From DSAR01 sp034437315 (GTDB lineage Bacteria > Chloroflexota > Anaerolineae > B4-G1), in contig DAOTUC010000096.1 of NCBI GenBank assembly GCA_034437315.1, forward strand, positions 1 through 14,894: DNA of 14,894 nt. Direction: 5' to 3'. A program made the translations under genes and the position numbers. This document shows, piece after piece, positions 6,821-13,709 of this stretch. How positions within the stretch are numbered: the first letter of the stretch is position 1; the number at the start of each line of letters is the position of its first letter. The notes beneath the pieces were generated by a model. The model made no database searches and was not told the DNA's origin. It saw only the letters and a list, made by a program, of their open reading frames with translations.

Positions 6821-8491
6821 ATGAGAGTATGTAAAGCGCGAGGGCGTTGGACATATCCGAATCAGAAGGCGGTTGCCGCGTGGGCGGCGCTGCTGCTGAT
6901 TTCCCTACTCGCGGCCTGCGCGCCCGTCGCTCAACCGTTCACCCTGGACGGGACGCCCACGGCGACGGCGGCCCCTTCGTCCACGTCGCCCATACCGCCG
7001 ACCCTGACCCCATCGCCAGAATCCACCCTGGTGATGCCGACAGCATCCAGCCCGGCGACCGCGCCTGTTTCTCTTTCTCTTTCTCTTTCACCATCTCCCA
7101 CCGTGCAAGCGACCGGCGTGCCGAGCCCATCGCCGCTTGCCGCGTCGATTCCCATCACGACGCCGCCCCCTATCCCCAGTCTGGCTCTTAGCGCCACGCC
7201 GCCCCCGGAGGCGACTCCCGCGCCGGCCGCGCCGTCTGTGTGGGAGCAGACGATCACGCTAAATACCTACGGCTGGCGCGACGCGCTGGTCAATACCACG
7301 CCTGATGACGAGATTTATCCCTATCCCCGTCTCAATTTCGAGGCGGTTGCCGGCCCCACGCCCCAGGCCTACCGCGCCGTCTATCTCGAAAATGAGTACG
7401 TGCGCCTCGTCATCCTGCCCGAACTCGGCGGGCGCATCCTCCGCTGGACCGACCGCGTCACCGGGCGGCAGCTTTTCTACGCCAACCCGGTGATCAAACC
7501 GACCGGATGGGGCTTCCGGGGCTGGTGGCTGGCGACGGGCGGAATGGAGTGGGCCTTCCCGGAGGAGGAACACGGGTTAAACGAATATCGCCCCTGGCAA
7601 TACCGTTTGCTGGGGAATGGCGTTCAGGTCTGGGATACCGACGACCGGACTGGCCTGCGCGTTCAGGTGACGATCCAGTTGGACGGCGCGCACAGCGCTT
7701 TCACGCTTGCGCCCCACATCAGCAATCCAACCGACGAGCCGGTCGCTTACCAGTTCTGGCTCAACGCCATGCTGACGCTCTCCGACGCCAACACCCCCTC
7801 GCCGGGCTTGACCTTTATCCTGCCCGACGACGCCGTCACCGTTCATTCGACCGCGGACGCCAGCTTGCCCGACCCCGGCGCTCAGATGACGTGGCCGATG
7901 TACGGTGGGCGCGATTTCAGCCGCTACGAGACCTGGCGGCAATACCTGGGCGTCTTCGCCGATCCGGCGGCCGCCGGTTTCGTGGGCGCTTACGATCTGC
8001 GGAGCGATCAGGGCGTCGTGCGCGTTTTCCCCCATCAGACCGCGCGCGGGGTGAAGATTTTCTGCCTGGGAGATTTGCCCGCTCATCTGTGGACCGACGA
8101 CGGCAGCCGGTATTTCGAGTTGTGGGGCGGGCTGACGTCGACGTTTTGGGATTACCGGACGTTAGACCCGGGCGGCAGCGTGGGATGGACAGAACGATGG
8201 TATCCGGTGAGCGGCGTCGGGGGGTACAATTGGGCCAACGAGACGGCCGCCATTCGCCTGACCCCCCTGGGCGACAGGGCCGAGCTCGCCGTCGCGACCA
8301 GCCGCCCCTTGGATGGGCAGGTCGTCTTGCGGCGGGGCGGCGTGGAGGTCCAGCGGTGGACGGACCCGTTACGCCCACTCATCGCGCCCGATCGCCCCTT
8401 CCAGGCGATGAGTGAGGCGACGGACGCCGGAGGCGAGTGGGGCGTCCAGCTACTTGAGGCGGGAGTGGTGACGGCCCAGCTGGGGCCGTAG
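6821..8491 (+). CDS. Secreted lipoprotein with DUF5107-like beta-sandwich domain
   Basis: The 556-residue product begins with a basic N region, a hydrophobic segment (about 18-31) and a lipobox LAAC with Cys33, so it should be anchored to the outer face of the membrane. Residues about 40-140 are a Pro/Thr/Ser/Ala-rich linker of low complexity. The rest (about 145-556) resembles DUF5107 proteins, which share the galactose-mutarotase-like fold. Supporting stretches are ENEYVRLVILPELGGRI near 190-206, GGMEWAFPEEEHG near 240, FWDYRTLDPG and WTERWYPVSGVGG near 445-470. A sugar-binding or sugar-processing role at the cell surface is plausible but unproven. The start at 6821 lacks a clear ribosome site and lies 18 bases after hom, so it may rely on translational coupling. 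It has no obvious metabolic link with hom. Confidence 0.75.
   Translation: MRVCKARGRWTYPNQKAVAAWAALLLISLLAACAPVAQPFTLDGTPTATAAPSSTSPIPPTLTPSPESTLVMPTASSPATAPVSLSLSLSPSPTVQATGVPSPSPLAASIPITTPPPIPSLALSATPPPEATPAPAAPSVWEQTITLNTYGWRDALVNTTPDDEIYPYPRLNFEAVAGPTPQAYRAVYLENEYVRLVILPELGGRILRWTDRVTGRQLFYANPVIKPTGWGFRGWWLATGGMEWAFPEEEHGLNEYRPWQYRLLGNGVQVWDTDDRTGLRVQVTIQLDGAHSAFTLAPHISNPTDEPVAYQFWLNAMLTLSDANTPSPGLTFILPDDAVTVHSTADASLPDPGAQMTWPMYGGRDFSRYETWRQYLGVFADPAAAGFVGAYDLRSDQGVVRVFPHQTARGVKIFCLGDLPAHLWTDDGSRYFELWGGLTSTFWDYRTLDPGGSVGWTERWYPVSGVGGYNWANETAAIRLTPLGDRAELAVATSRPLDGQVVLRRGGVEVQRWTDPLRPLIAPDRPFQAMSEATDAGGEWGVQLLEAGVVTAQLGP
7068..7089 (+). repeat. Hexanucleotide repeat TTTCTC inside the lipoprotein linker
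   Basis: Three full TTTCTC units plus TTTC run in frame and encode alternating Leu-Ser in the linker. Because the unit is six bases, slippage would add or remove Leu-Ser pairs without shifting the frame. Confidence 0.85.
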
Positions 8492-8521
8492 CGGTGTTTT
8501 GTAGAATGAGGAGGTAAGACG

Positions 8522-9502
8522 ATGGCGGAACTCACGCGAAAGGACATCGTGACAGCTTTGATCGGGGCCGGCGAGCGTCCGCGCTTGCGAGGACTGGACT
8601 TGAGCGGCCTGGATTTGGCCGGCCTGGATTTGAGCGGCGCGAATCTGTGCAAAACGAGCCTGCGCGGGGCCGATTTAACCGACACCTATCTGTCTGGCGC
8701 TCACCTCAAGCGGGCCATGCTGGTTGACGCCACGTTGGTCGAGGCGGATTTGACGGGCGCCGACTTGAGCCGGGCCGATTTGAGCGGCGCGGATCTCAAC
8801 CGGGCGACTCTGCGGGGCGCTTTCCTGTGCCAGGCCAGCCTGTGCGACGCAATCCTGAACGAGGCCGACCTGTTGGAGGCCAATTTGGAGAAGGCGGACC
8901 TGACCAGCGCGCTCTTGAGCGGCGCCGCGCTCTGGCGGGCTACTCTGAAAGCTGCGACCTTGATCGGCGTCGACCTGAGCGGGGCCAACTTGATCGGGGC
9001 CGACCTGGGCGGGGCCGATTTGAGCGGCGCCAACCTACTCGGCGCCAACCTGGGCGGCTTGCGGAAAGCGGACCTCAGCGGCGCGGCCCTGGGAGGCGCA
9101 AATCTCTATGGCGCTAACGCGATCGGCGCCAATCTGCGCGAAGCGACCCTGAACGAGGCGAACTTGAGCCGCGCGATTATGCAGGGCAGCGATCTCCGAC
9201 GCGCCAACCTGGTCGACGCCGACCTGAGCTGGTCCATTTTCCAGGGGGCCGACCTGCGCCGGGCTAACCTGGAGCGGGCGAACCTGCGCGGCGCAGACCT
9301 GATCGAGGCCAATCTGGGCGAGGCGCGCCTGGCGGAGACCGACCTGCGGGAGGTCAATTTGCGCGGCGCCGATCTCTGGATGGCAAATCTGGAACGGGCC
9401 AACCTGGAGGGCGCGATTGTGACCGCTAAACAGTTGGAACAGGCCCGCTCGTTGGATGGCGCCCGGTTGCCTGATGGCGCGCTGTTCTCAGGAGCGTCCT
9501 GA
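8522..9502 (+). CDS. Pentapeptide-repeat protein 1
   Basis: This 326-residue protein is almost wholly A(D/N)LXX pentapeptides, which fold as a right-handed quadrilateral beta-helix. Leucines fall every five residues from 27 to 177, then the register breaks (GGLRKA, about 178-183) and resumes at 185 to about 300, giving two solenoid blocks. The C-terminal tail TAKQLEQARSLDGARLPDG is a common cap in this family and is shared with pentapeptide protein 2 at 13710. No signal peptide or membrane segment is seen, so it is probably cytoplasmic. AGGAGG (8509-8514) is 7 bases before the ATG. It starts 30 bases after the lipoprotein stop, so probably the same transcript. Function is unknown; the fold alone does not show DNA mimicry or gyrase protection. 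Confidence 0.9.
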   Translation: MAELTRKDIVTALIGAGERPRLRGLDLSGLDLAGLDLSGANLCKTSLRGADLTDTYLSGAHLKRAMLVDATLVEADLTGADLSRADLSGADLNRATLRGAFLCQASLCDAILNEADLLEANLEKADLTSALLSGAALWRATLKAATLIGVDLSGANLIGADLGGADLSGANLLGANLGGLRKADLSGAALGGANLYGANAIGANLREATLNEANLSRAIMQGSDLRRANLVDADLSWSIFQGADLRRANLERANLRGADLIEANLGEARLAETDLREVNLRGADLWMANLERANLEGAIVTAKQLEQARSLDGARLPDGALFSGAS

Positions 9503-9604
9503 GAGCCCATCTTAAAGTCGATTAACGTGACCTTTGACCAGCACCTGTAAACCGCATAACTGGAACAGCGGGTGATGCCCTGTCGGTTTAGCAATCCGCT
9601 CTAC

Positions 9605-9637
9605 TTCGACAATGTCACATTTAGACTTCGGAAGTCT
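9605..9637 (+). repeat. Flank repeat with AGACTTC palindrome, copy 1
   Basis: TTCGAC (9605-9610), GTCACATT (9614-9621) and the quasi-palindrome AGACTTCGGAAGTCT (9623-9637) occur in the same order at 14410-14447, downstream of the other pentapeptide gene. The central base is G here and C in the other copy. Confidence 0.7.
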
Positions 9638-9706
9638 TGATCGAGCCGTTTATGCGCATAAAAACGCCAAAATCGCTTCAAAAATCGTCAGGTAGAGCTT
9701 CTAGAA

Positions 9707-9721
9707 AGACTTCCGAAGTCT
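9707..9721. repeat. AGACTTC palindrome, second copy in the same gap
   Basis: AGACTTCCGAAGTCT is the exact reverse complement of the copy at 9623-9637, so the two form 15-base inverted repeats bounding a 99-bp segment. Flanking bases extend this copy to a 19-base palindrome (9705-9723), followed by one more T, too weak and AT-rich to call a terminator with confidence. Confidence 0.65.
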
Positions 9722-9854
9722 TTTGTATCTCTCTCCGACGATCTGCTAGTTGTGCGATTCAGGGCTGGCGGTCAAGCCTGATGTTACCCTTGTGAAGGTT
9801 GGAAAATAGGCAGCGAATTGCTGGCAGGTTTGGGCGCAATGCTCAAATCAAATT

Positions 9855-10005
9855 GGGTCTTCAGGATTTCGCATGGCCCATCATAGACCCTAAAGGTTTT
9901 TGCGCTGGTTTTGATGGAAAAAGGTCATTTTTTAAGGCAAAAACGTTGTTTGCGCGGCCTTGAGCAAAACCTTTAGGGTCTCGCCATGCGAAATCCCAGA
10001 GAACC
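9855..10005 (+). mobile_element. 151-bp MITE-like inverted-repeat element, copy C, with target duplication
   Basis: This is a complete copy with one difference from the consensus (T at 9930). It is flanked by perfect 8-base direct repeats, ATCAAATT at 9847-9854 and again at 10006-10013, which is direct evidence of insertion by a transposase. It contains no transposase gene. The right end stops 32 bases before the PAP2 start codon, so it separates that gene from any older promoter. Confidence 0.95.
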
Positions 10006-10037
10006 ATCAAATTTAGAGATATCAAGAGGAGTGGAAT

Positions 10038-10937
10038 ATGGAAGCGATCTGGCAATGGGGCATTGAATTCATCCGCATCGTTCAGTTGATGCGCGGGCCG
10101 GCCTTGGATAGCCTGTTCAAGGCGATTACCTTCCTGGGCGATCAGGAGTTTTTCCTGATCCTGATGCCATTGATTTTCTGGAACGTGAAGCTGAAGACCG
10201 GCCTGCGTTTTGGGGTGGTTTTCCTGCTGGCTGTCTACGTCAACGTGCTCTTGAAGGACCTGATCGCGCACCCGCGCCCATTCGCCCTGGCCCCCGGCAT
10301 CAATTTGATCGAAGCCGAGGGGTATGGCGTTCCCAGCGGGCACGCGCAATTGGCCGTGATCGTGTGGGGCGTTCTCGCCGGAGAGATTCGCGAGAGATGG
10401 GCCTGGATTGGGGCGTTCCTGCTGATGGTCTTGATCGGCTTTTCGCGAATCTACCTGGGCATCCATTTTCCCACCGACGTGTTCGCTGGCTGGTTGGTCG
10501 GCGGAATACTGCTGGCGCTCTACCTGTGGCTCGGTCCGGCGGTCGAGGCCTGGTTAATGGCGCAGCGCTGGACCGTCCATTTAGCCTTCTCCATCCTGAC
10601 GCCGGTTATCCTGTTTCTGCTACGCCCCATCGTCGACGTCGTACTTCCCCTGGCGACCCTGGCGGGCCTGGGCGCAGGCGCTGTCATCTTCTATCAGATG
10701 GAACGTCGCTTCCCATCGCGTGGATCGATCTGGCGACGGGGCGCGCGCTTTTTCGTCGGCATCTTCGGCATGCTCCTCCTGTACGGCGGCCTTAAACAGG
10801 TCTTTCCCGAGGAGGGCGAGTCCCTTTACGCGCTGATGCGCTTTGTGCGCTATACGTTGATCGGGTTGTGGGTCAGTTGGATCGCGCCCTGGTTCTTCCT
10901 GCGTTTGCGCCTCGCGCCCGAACCTGTGCAGGCCTGA
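10038..10937 (+). CDS. PAP2-family membrane phosphatase
   Basis: This 299-residue integral membrane protein has the three PAP2 signature motifs. They are KDLIAHPRP (Lys73, Arg80-Pro81), PSGH (99-102, with catalytic His102) and SRIYLGIHFPTD (Arg137, His143, Asp147). The family hydrolyses phosphate esters of lipids such as phosphatidic acid or undecaprenyl pyrophosphate at the membrane surface; the substrate here is not known. Hydrophobic segments lie near 37-50, 55-72, 104-116, 123-135 and 146-165, with further ones after 180, giving more segments than the minimal six-helix form. AAGAGGAG (10024-10031) is 6 bases upstream of the ATG. It appears to be a single-gene unit, converging on the next gene with 8 bases between stops. 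Mobile element copy C lies directly upstream. Confidence 0.93.
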   Translation: MEAIWQWGIEFIRIVQLMRGPALDSLFKAITFLGDQEFFLILMPLIFWNVKLKTGLRFGVVFLLAVYVNVLLKDLIAHPRPFALAPGINLIEAEGYGVPSGHAQLAVIVWGVLAGEIRERWAWIGAFLLMVLIGFSRIYLGIHFPTDVFAGWLVGGILLALYLWLGPAVEAWLMAQRWTVHLAFSILTPVILFLLRPIVDVVLPLATLAGLGAGAVIFYQMERRFPSRGSIWRRGARFFVGIFGMLLLYGGLKQVFPEEGESLYALMRFVRYTLIGLWVSWIAPWFFLRLRLAPEPVQA

Positions 10938-10945
10938 TCGCCGCC

Positions 10946-12640
10946 TTACTCCAAAACGCGGATGCCGTCGGCCTGGGGGATGATCTGTAACTCGCCCTGA
11001 TACACCTCGATTCGCCCCGCCGCCTCGACCCGGACGCCAGCATTGAGTCGCTCCCGGTCGGGCGTGGCCTCGTACACCTCCTGCCAGAGGAGGAGCGTGA
11101 TCGTTCCGCTCTCGTCCGTCAGCGGGAACTTGACGCCGGCCGAGAACGTCTCTCGCGGGCCCAGCACGCCGGTCAAGGTGCGCGTCTCGCCCGCCGCCTC
11201 GACCGTGACGTCCCCGATGGGCGTCGTTTCGACGATCTCTGAGGGTGCGGAGGCGACTTGCACGTCAATGTCGTCCCCGCTGCGTGGGACGATCTCCAAT
11301 TCCCCCCGGTATTCGGCGACGTGACCGGCGACGGCGACCACGGCGTTCGCGCCCAATCCCGGCGGCGCTTCCTCGTACACGTTTTGCCAGAGGAGGAGCG
11401 TGATGGTCGCCCCCTCGTCCGCCAGCGGGAACTTGACGCCGGCGGAGAAGCGGTTCGCCGCGCCCAGCCTGCCGCGCAAAGCGACCAGCCGCCCGACATC
11501 CTGGGCCGTCAGATCGGCGATGGACGCCTGGGCGGGCCCGGCGGGCGGGGCGAGCGTCTGCACGTCCTGCGCCAGCTCGGGGATCAACTCCAGTTCGCCC
11601 CGGTATTGGGCGAGCGTCCCCAGCGCCTGAATCTCGGCCCCCGGCGCGAGATTGTCCGGATCTGGCAGGGCCGCGTAGACCGCATCCCACAGCAGCACGG
11701 TGATCCGGCCCGTCCCGTCGTCCAGGATGAGCTTTTGGCCCGCCGAGAACGGCGTCAACCGGACGACTTGGCCGCGCACGACGACCGATTGGCCCACATC
11801 CTCGACCGTCAACTTGTCGATCGGTTTTTCGATGGCCAACGGGACCGGCTGATCGAGTTGATCCTGATTGAGCGGGACGACGTCGGCGACCGACGCCGGG
11901 ACGATCTGCGGCGTGTCTCCGTAGAGCGAGACAGCGCCCACCACCTCGACCGCCTGCCCGGCGGCGACGCTCGCCGGGAGAGGAACGTCGCTGAGGTCGA
12001 TCAGAGCCTGGCTCACGGCGACCGGGATCGCGCCGCTCGCGTCGCGGAGCGTGATGAGCGTCAGGCCGTCGTAGGGCGTGTAGATTTCGCGCACGACGCC
12101 GCGCACCCGGACGCGCCGGTAGCGGTCCTCAGGCGTGATGTCCCCGATCTCCCGCGCTGTCGGCTCGCTGCGGCTGACCTGTACCTGTTCCGGGACGTTC
12201 ACGGTGAGGGAGAGAAAATCCTCGCGCACGCGCAACGTCCCGGCGACCTCGACCTGGTCGCCCAGGGCAGGCGCGCGTCCCTGCTCAATGATGGCCCGCG
12301 CTTCGGCACGGTAGGCCATGACGTAAATTTCACCCGTGTCGTCCTCCAGCCAGAAGCTGAGGTAATCGCTCTCCGGGTCGTAGGATGGCGCGCGCGTGCA
12401 ATGCCCCGCCAATCGCACGTAGGCCATGTTCATCGTCGCCCCCGCCTGCCCGATGGTGATCAGGGGCGTCTCGGCGTTGATGGCGGCGAACCAGAGCGCG
12501 ACCAGGCCCACGGTAGCGAGCGCGATAGCCGCGATTTTGACCGTCTGGATAGCGGCCCGCCCGGTCAGGCGGGCGCCGCAATAGGGGCAAGCCTCGTGCG
12601 CTCCGACGTAACGCCCGCAACTGGGGCAATCGTTGCTCAT
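10946..12640 (-). CDS. Zinc-ribbon membrane protein with five tandem OB-fold-like domains
   Basis: The 564-residue product starts with a zinc ribbon (Cys5, Cys8, Cys18, Cys21), followed by a single membrane span at about 31-54 and a long C-terminal region. The basic residues before the span predict the ribbon inside and the rest outside the membrane. The outer part reads as five repeats of about 90 residues: near 70-157, 166-257, 272-363, 372-460 and 472-562. Each has the strand pattern of an OB fold, of the type V(V/A)LRG-V ... D(G/E)(T/S)G-ITVLLW ... V-GTL-YRGELEI-P. Repeats 4 and 5 are the most alike. OB folds often bind nucleic acid or oligosaccharide, but no ligand can be assigned. ATG at 12640 is used (GGAG about 7 bases upstream) rather than the upstream in-frame start at 12724. 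It appears to be transcribed alone from the promoter at 12695-12723. Confidence 0.8.
   Translation of the reverse strand: MSNDCPSCGRYVGAHEACPYCGARLTGRAAIQTVKIAAIALATVGLVALWFAAINAETPLITIGQAGATMNMAYVRLAGHCTRAPSYDPESDYLSFWLEDDTGEIYVMAYRAEARAIIEQGRAPALGDQVEVAGTLRVREDFLSLTVNVPEQVQVSRSEPTAREIGDITPEDRYRRVRVRGVVREIYTPYDGLTLITLRDASGAIPVAVSQALIDLSDVPLPASVAAGQAVEVVGAVSLYGDTPQIVPASVADVVPLNQDQLDQPVPLAIEKPIDKLTVEDVGQSVVVRGQVVRLTPFSAGQKLILDDGTGRITVLLWDAVYAALPDPDNLAPGAEIQALGTLAQYRGELELIPELAQDVQTLAPPAGPAQASIADLTAQDVGRLVALRGRLGAANRFSAGVKFPLADEGATITLLLWQNVYEEAPPGLGANAVVAVAGHVAEYRGELEIVPRSGDDIDVQVASAPSEIVETTPIGDVTVEAAGETRTLTGVLGPRETFSAGVKFPLTDESGTITLLLWQEVYEATPDRERLNAGVRVEAAGRIEVYQGELQIIPQADGIRVLE
11071..11147 (-). 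repeat. Internal coding repeat, OB domain 5 copy
   Basis: This 77-base stretch matches 66 of 77 bases with 11374-11450, exactly 303 bases (101 codons) away. It encodes the core FSAGVKFPL...TITLLLWQ.VYE of the last OB-like domain. The DNA-level match points to duplication or gene conversion between domains 4 and 5. Confidence 0.8.
11374..11450 (-). repeat. Internal coding repeat, OB domain 4 copy
   Basis: Partner of 11071-11147, in the same frame at a 303-base period. The equivalent region of domain 3 (around 11680-11760) is clearly more diverged. Confidence 0.8.
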
Positions 12641-12694
12641 AGATGTGCTCCTCGTAGGAATGGCTAAAATCATCCGCGAAATGCGCCTGACCTT

Positions 12695-12723
12695 ACTGTA
12701 CCCCAAATCGTTCGCTTTGTCCA
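12695..12723 (-). promoter_or_regulatory. Promoter of the OB-fold gene, -35 overlapping a MITE target duplication
   Basis: On the minus strand TGGACA (plus 12718-12723, five of six matches) is followed after 17 bases by TACAGT (12695-12700, four of six). The -35 box uses bases of the 8-base duplication TCCAATCT (12720-12727) left by element copy D. The leader would be about 50 nt. Confidence 0.55.
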
Positions 12724-12727
12724 ATCT

Positions 12728-12878
12728 GGGTCTTCAGGATTTCGCATGGCCCATCATAGACCCTAAAGGTTTTTGCGCTGGTTTTGATGGAAAAAGGTCA
12801 TTGTTTAAGGCAAAAATGTTGTTTGCGCGGCCTTGAGCAAAACCTTTAGGGTCTCGCCATGCGAAATCCCAGAGAACC
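12728..12878 (+). mobile_element. 151-bp MITE-like inverted-repeat element, copy D, with target duplication
   Basis: This is a complete copy with one difference from the consensus (T at 12817). Perfect 8-base direct repeats TCCAATCT flank it at 12720-12727 and 12879-12886. It lies between two divergent genes. Its left end is 87 bases from the OB-fold start codon and touches that gene's predicted -35 box. Confidence 0.95.
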
Positions 12879-12956
12879 TCCAATCTCCCCGCGCTTTCAA
12901 TGGCCCACCTTTTCCCTTTGAATAGTTGTATGCTCCCGTTCCTCGCACTTTTCGTT

Positions 12957-12985
12957 TTGACTTCATCGCCAGACTGGGCTATACT
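12957..12985 (+). promoter_or_regulatory. Promoter of the HExxH / pentapeptide 2 unit
   Basis: TTGACT (12957-12962, five of six) is followed after 17 bases by TATACT (12980-12985, five of six). It points to the HExxH gene at 13104, giving a leader of about 112 nt. A hairpin ACCTGA / TCAGGT (12994-13014), extendable by two GC pairs around a bulged T, sits at the expected 5' end of the RNA. Confidence 0.7.
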
Positions 12986-13103
12986 ATTCTGTGACCTGAG
13001 GCAATCCTTCAGGTATAGTCGAGAACGGTCTCTGGCCGATTGGCCCTTTGACCAACTCGCTCGCGCGTTAGCCGAGATAATTCGAATGTGAGGGTAGTGT
13101 TAG

Positions 13104-13679
13104 ATGAATCGCGTCGTCCAACTCAATCGAACGGAAGAGGCGGCCTGGTTTGAGCAGGCCTTGATCGCCCTGGAACGCCTGGGGCCGACCGCTCGGGCCA
13201 GCGCGGCCTTCATCAAGCGCAGCCGGATGATGTTGGGGTTCTCTCGTCAATCGACCACCGGCGCAGCCTGGTTCGATTGGCGGCGCTGGCGACCGAACCG
13301 CCCGCTTGGCGGCGTGTTCTTGAACGCCGATTACGCGGGCGGCAAGCCCGACGATCCCCGGTTTTGCGCCTTGATTGCTCACGAGGCGGAGCATCTGCGG
13401 CAGGGCGTTCACGAGGCCTTATCGGTGCGGGGTGAGTTGGCGGCCTGGCAGGTGCATTACGACGTCCTCAGCGAGGCCTCGGCGGCTCCTATAGATCCAC
13501 TGTGGGAGGCGTTGCGGTCGTTGTCGCCCGATTCGCGGGCCGACCTGGCGCAAGCGCGACAGCTGATGCGGCGCATCGCCGGCCCCCGGTATCGCATTCA
13601 TTGGCTGCCGCTCTATCCGCTGGGGGCAGAGATCGCCTATCGGGCGCGAAAAATTGTCGAGCGAATGGGGCGGCGTTGA
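13104..13679 (+). CDS. Uncharacterised protein with HExxH motif
   Basis: This 191-residue soluble protein is not recognised as a named family. Its clearest feature is ALIAHEAEHLRQG with HEAEH at 93-97, the zinc-binding and catalytic motif of zincin metallopeptidases. A possible third ligand is Glu111 in GELAAW, in the spacing seen in small gluzincin-like proteins. The N-terminal part is helical and the C-terminal part basic, ending KIVERMGRR. There is no signal peptide or membrane span. A weak GAGGG lies about 10 bases before the ATG. A promoter with TTGACT and TATACT lies upstream. The pentapeptide gene starts 30 bases after its stop, so the two probably share a transcript. Peptidase activity is an inference from the motif alone. 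Confidence 0.75.
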   Translation: MNRVVQLNRTEEAAWFEQALIALERLGPTARASAAFIKRSRMMLGFSRQSTTGAAWFDWRRWRPNRPLGGVFLNADYAGGKPDDPRFCALIAHEAEHLRQGVHEALSVRGELAAWQVHYDVLSEASAAPIDPLWEALRSLSPDSRADLAQARQLMRRIAGPRYRIHWLPLYPLGAEIAYRARKIVERMGRR

Positions 13680-13709
13680 GCGTATGTTAGAAAGGACAAG
13701 GTCGCCTAA

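Larger units (their letters stand above)
9503..9854. other. Gene-free region rich in inverted repeats
   Basis: No credible gene is seen in these 352 bases. TAAACCG (9548-9554) pairs with CGGTTTA (9584-9590), with a smaller bulged stem ACAG(C)GG / CCTGT inside. TTTATGCGCATAAA (9649-9662) is a perfect 14-base palindrome. Two AGACTTC palindromes lie at 9623-9637 and 9707-9721. AAAATCG is repeated near 9670 and 9682. No T-rich run follows the first hairpin, so it is not a clear terminator for the upstream unit. Confidence 0.6.

Noticed and set aside
9705..9724. AGACTTC palindrome as an intrinsic terminator
   Set aside because: The stem is AT-rich, the loop minimal and only a few T follow. The same palindrome elsewhere (9623, 14433) has no T run.
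9861..10466. 201-codon minus-strand frame across copy C and the PAP2 gene
   Set aside because: It is antisense to a PAP2 gene with all motifs and ends in translated mobile element.
11258..12667. 469-codon open frame on the plus strand opposite the OB-fold gene
   Set aside because: It is a GC-driven shadow. Its product is Arg/Asp/Gly-rich with no recognisable domain, and the opposite strand has clear repeats, a zinc ribbon and a ribosome site.
1..12878. CRISPR-like interpretation of the repeated 151-bp units
   Set aside because: Copies are kilobases apart, palindromic over their full length, lie in both orientations and have target duplications; no cas gene is present.
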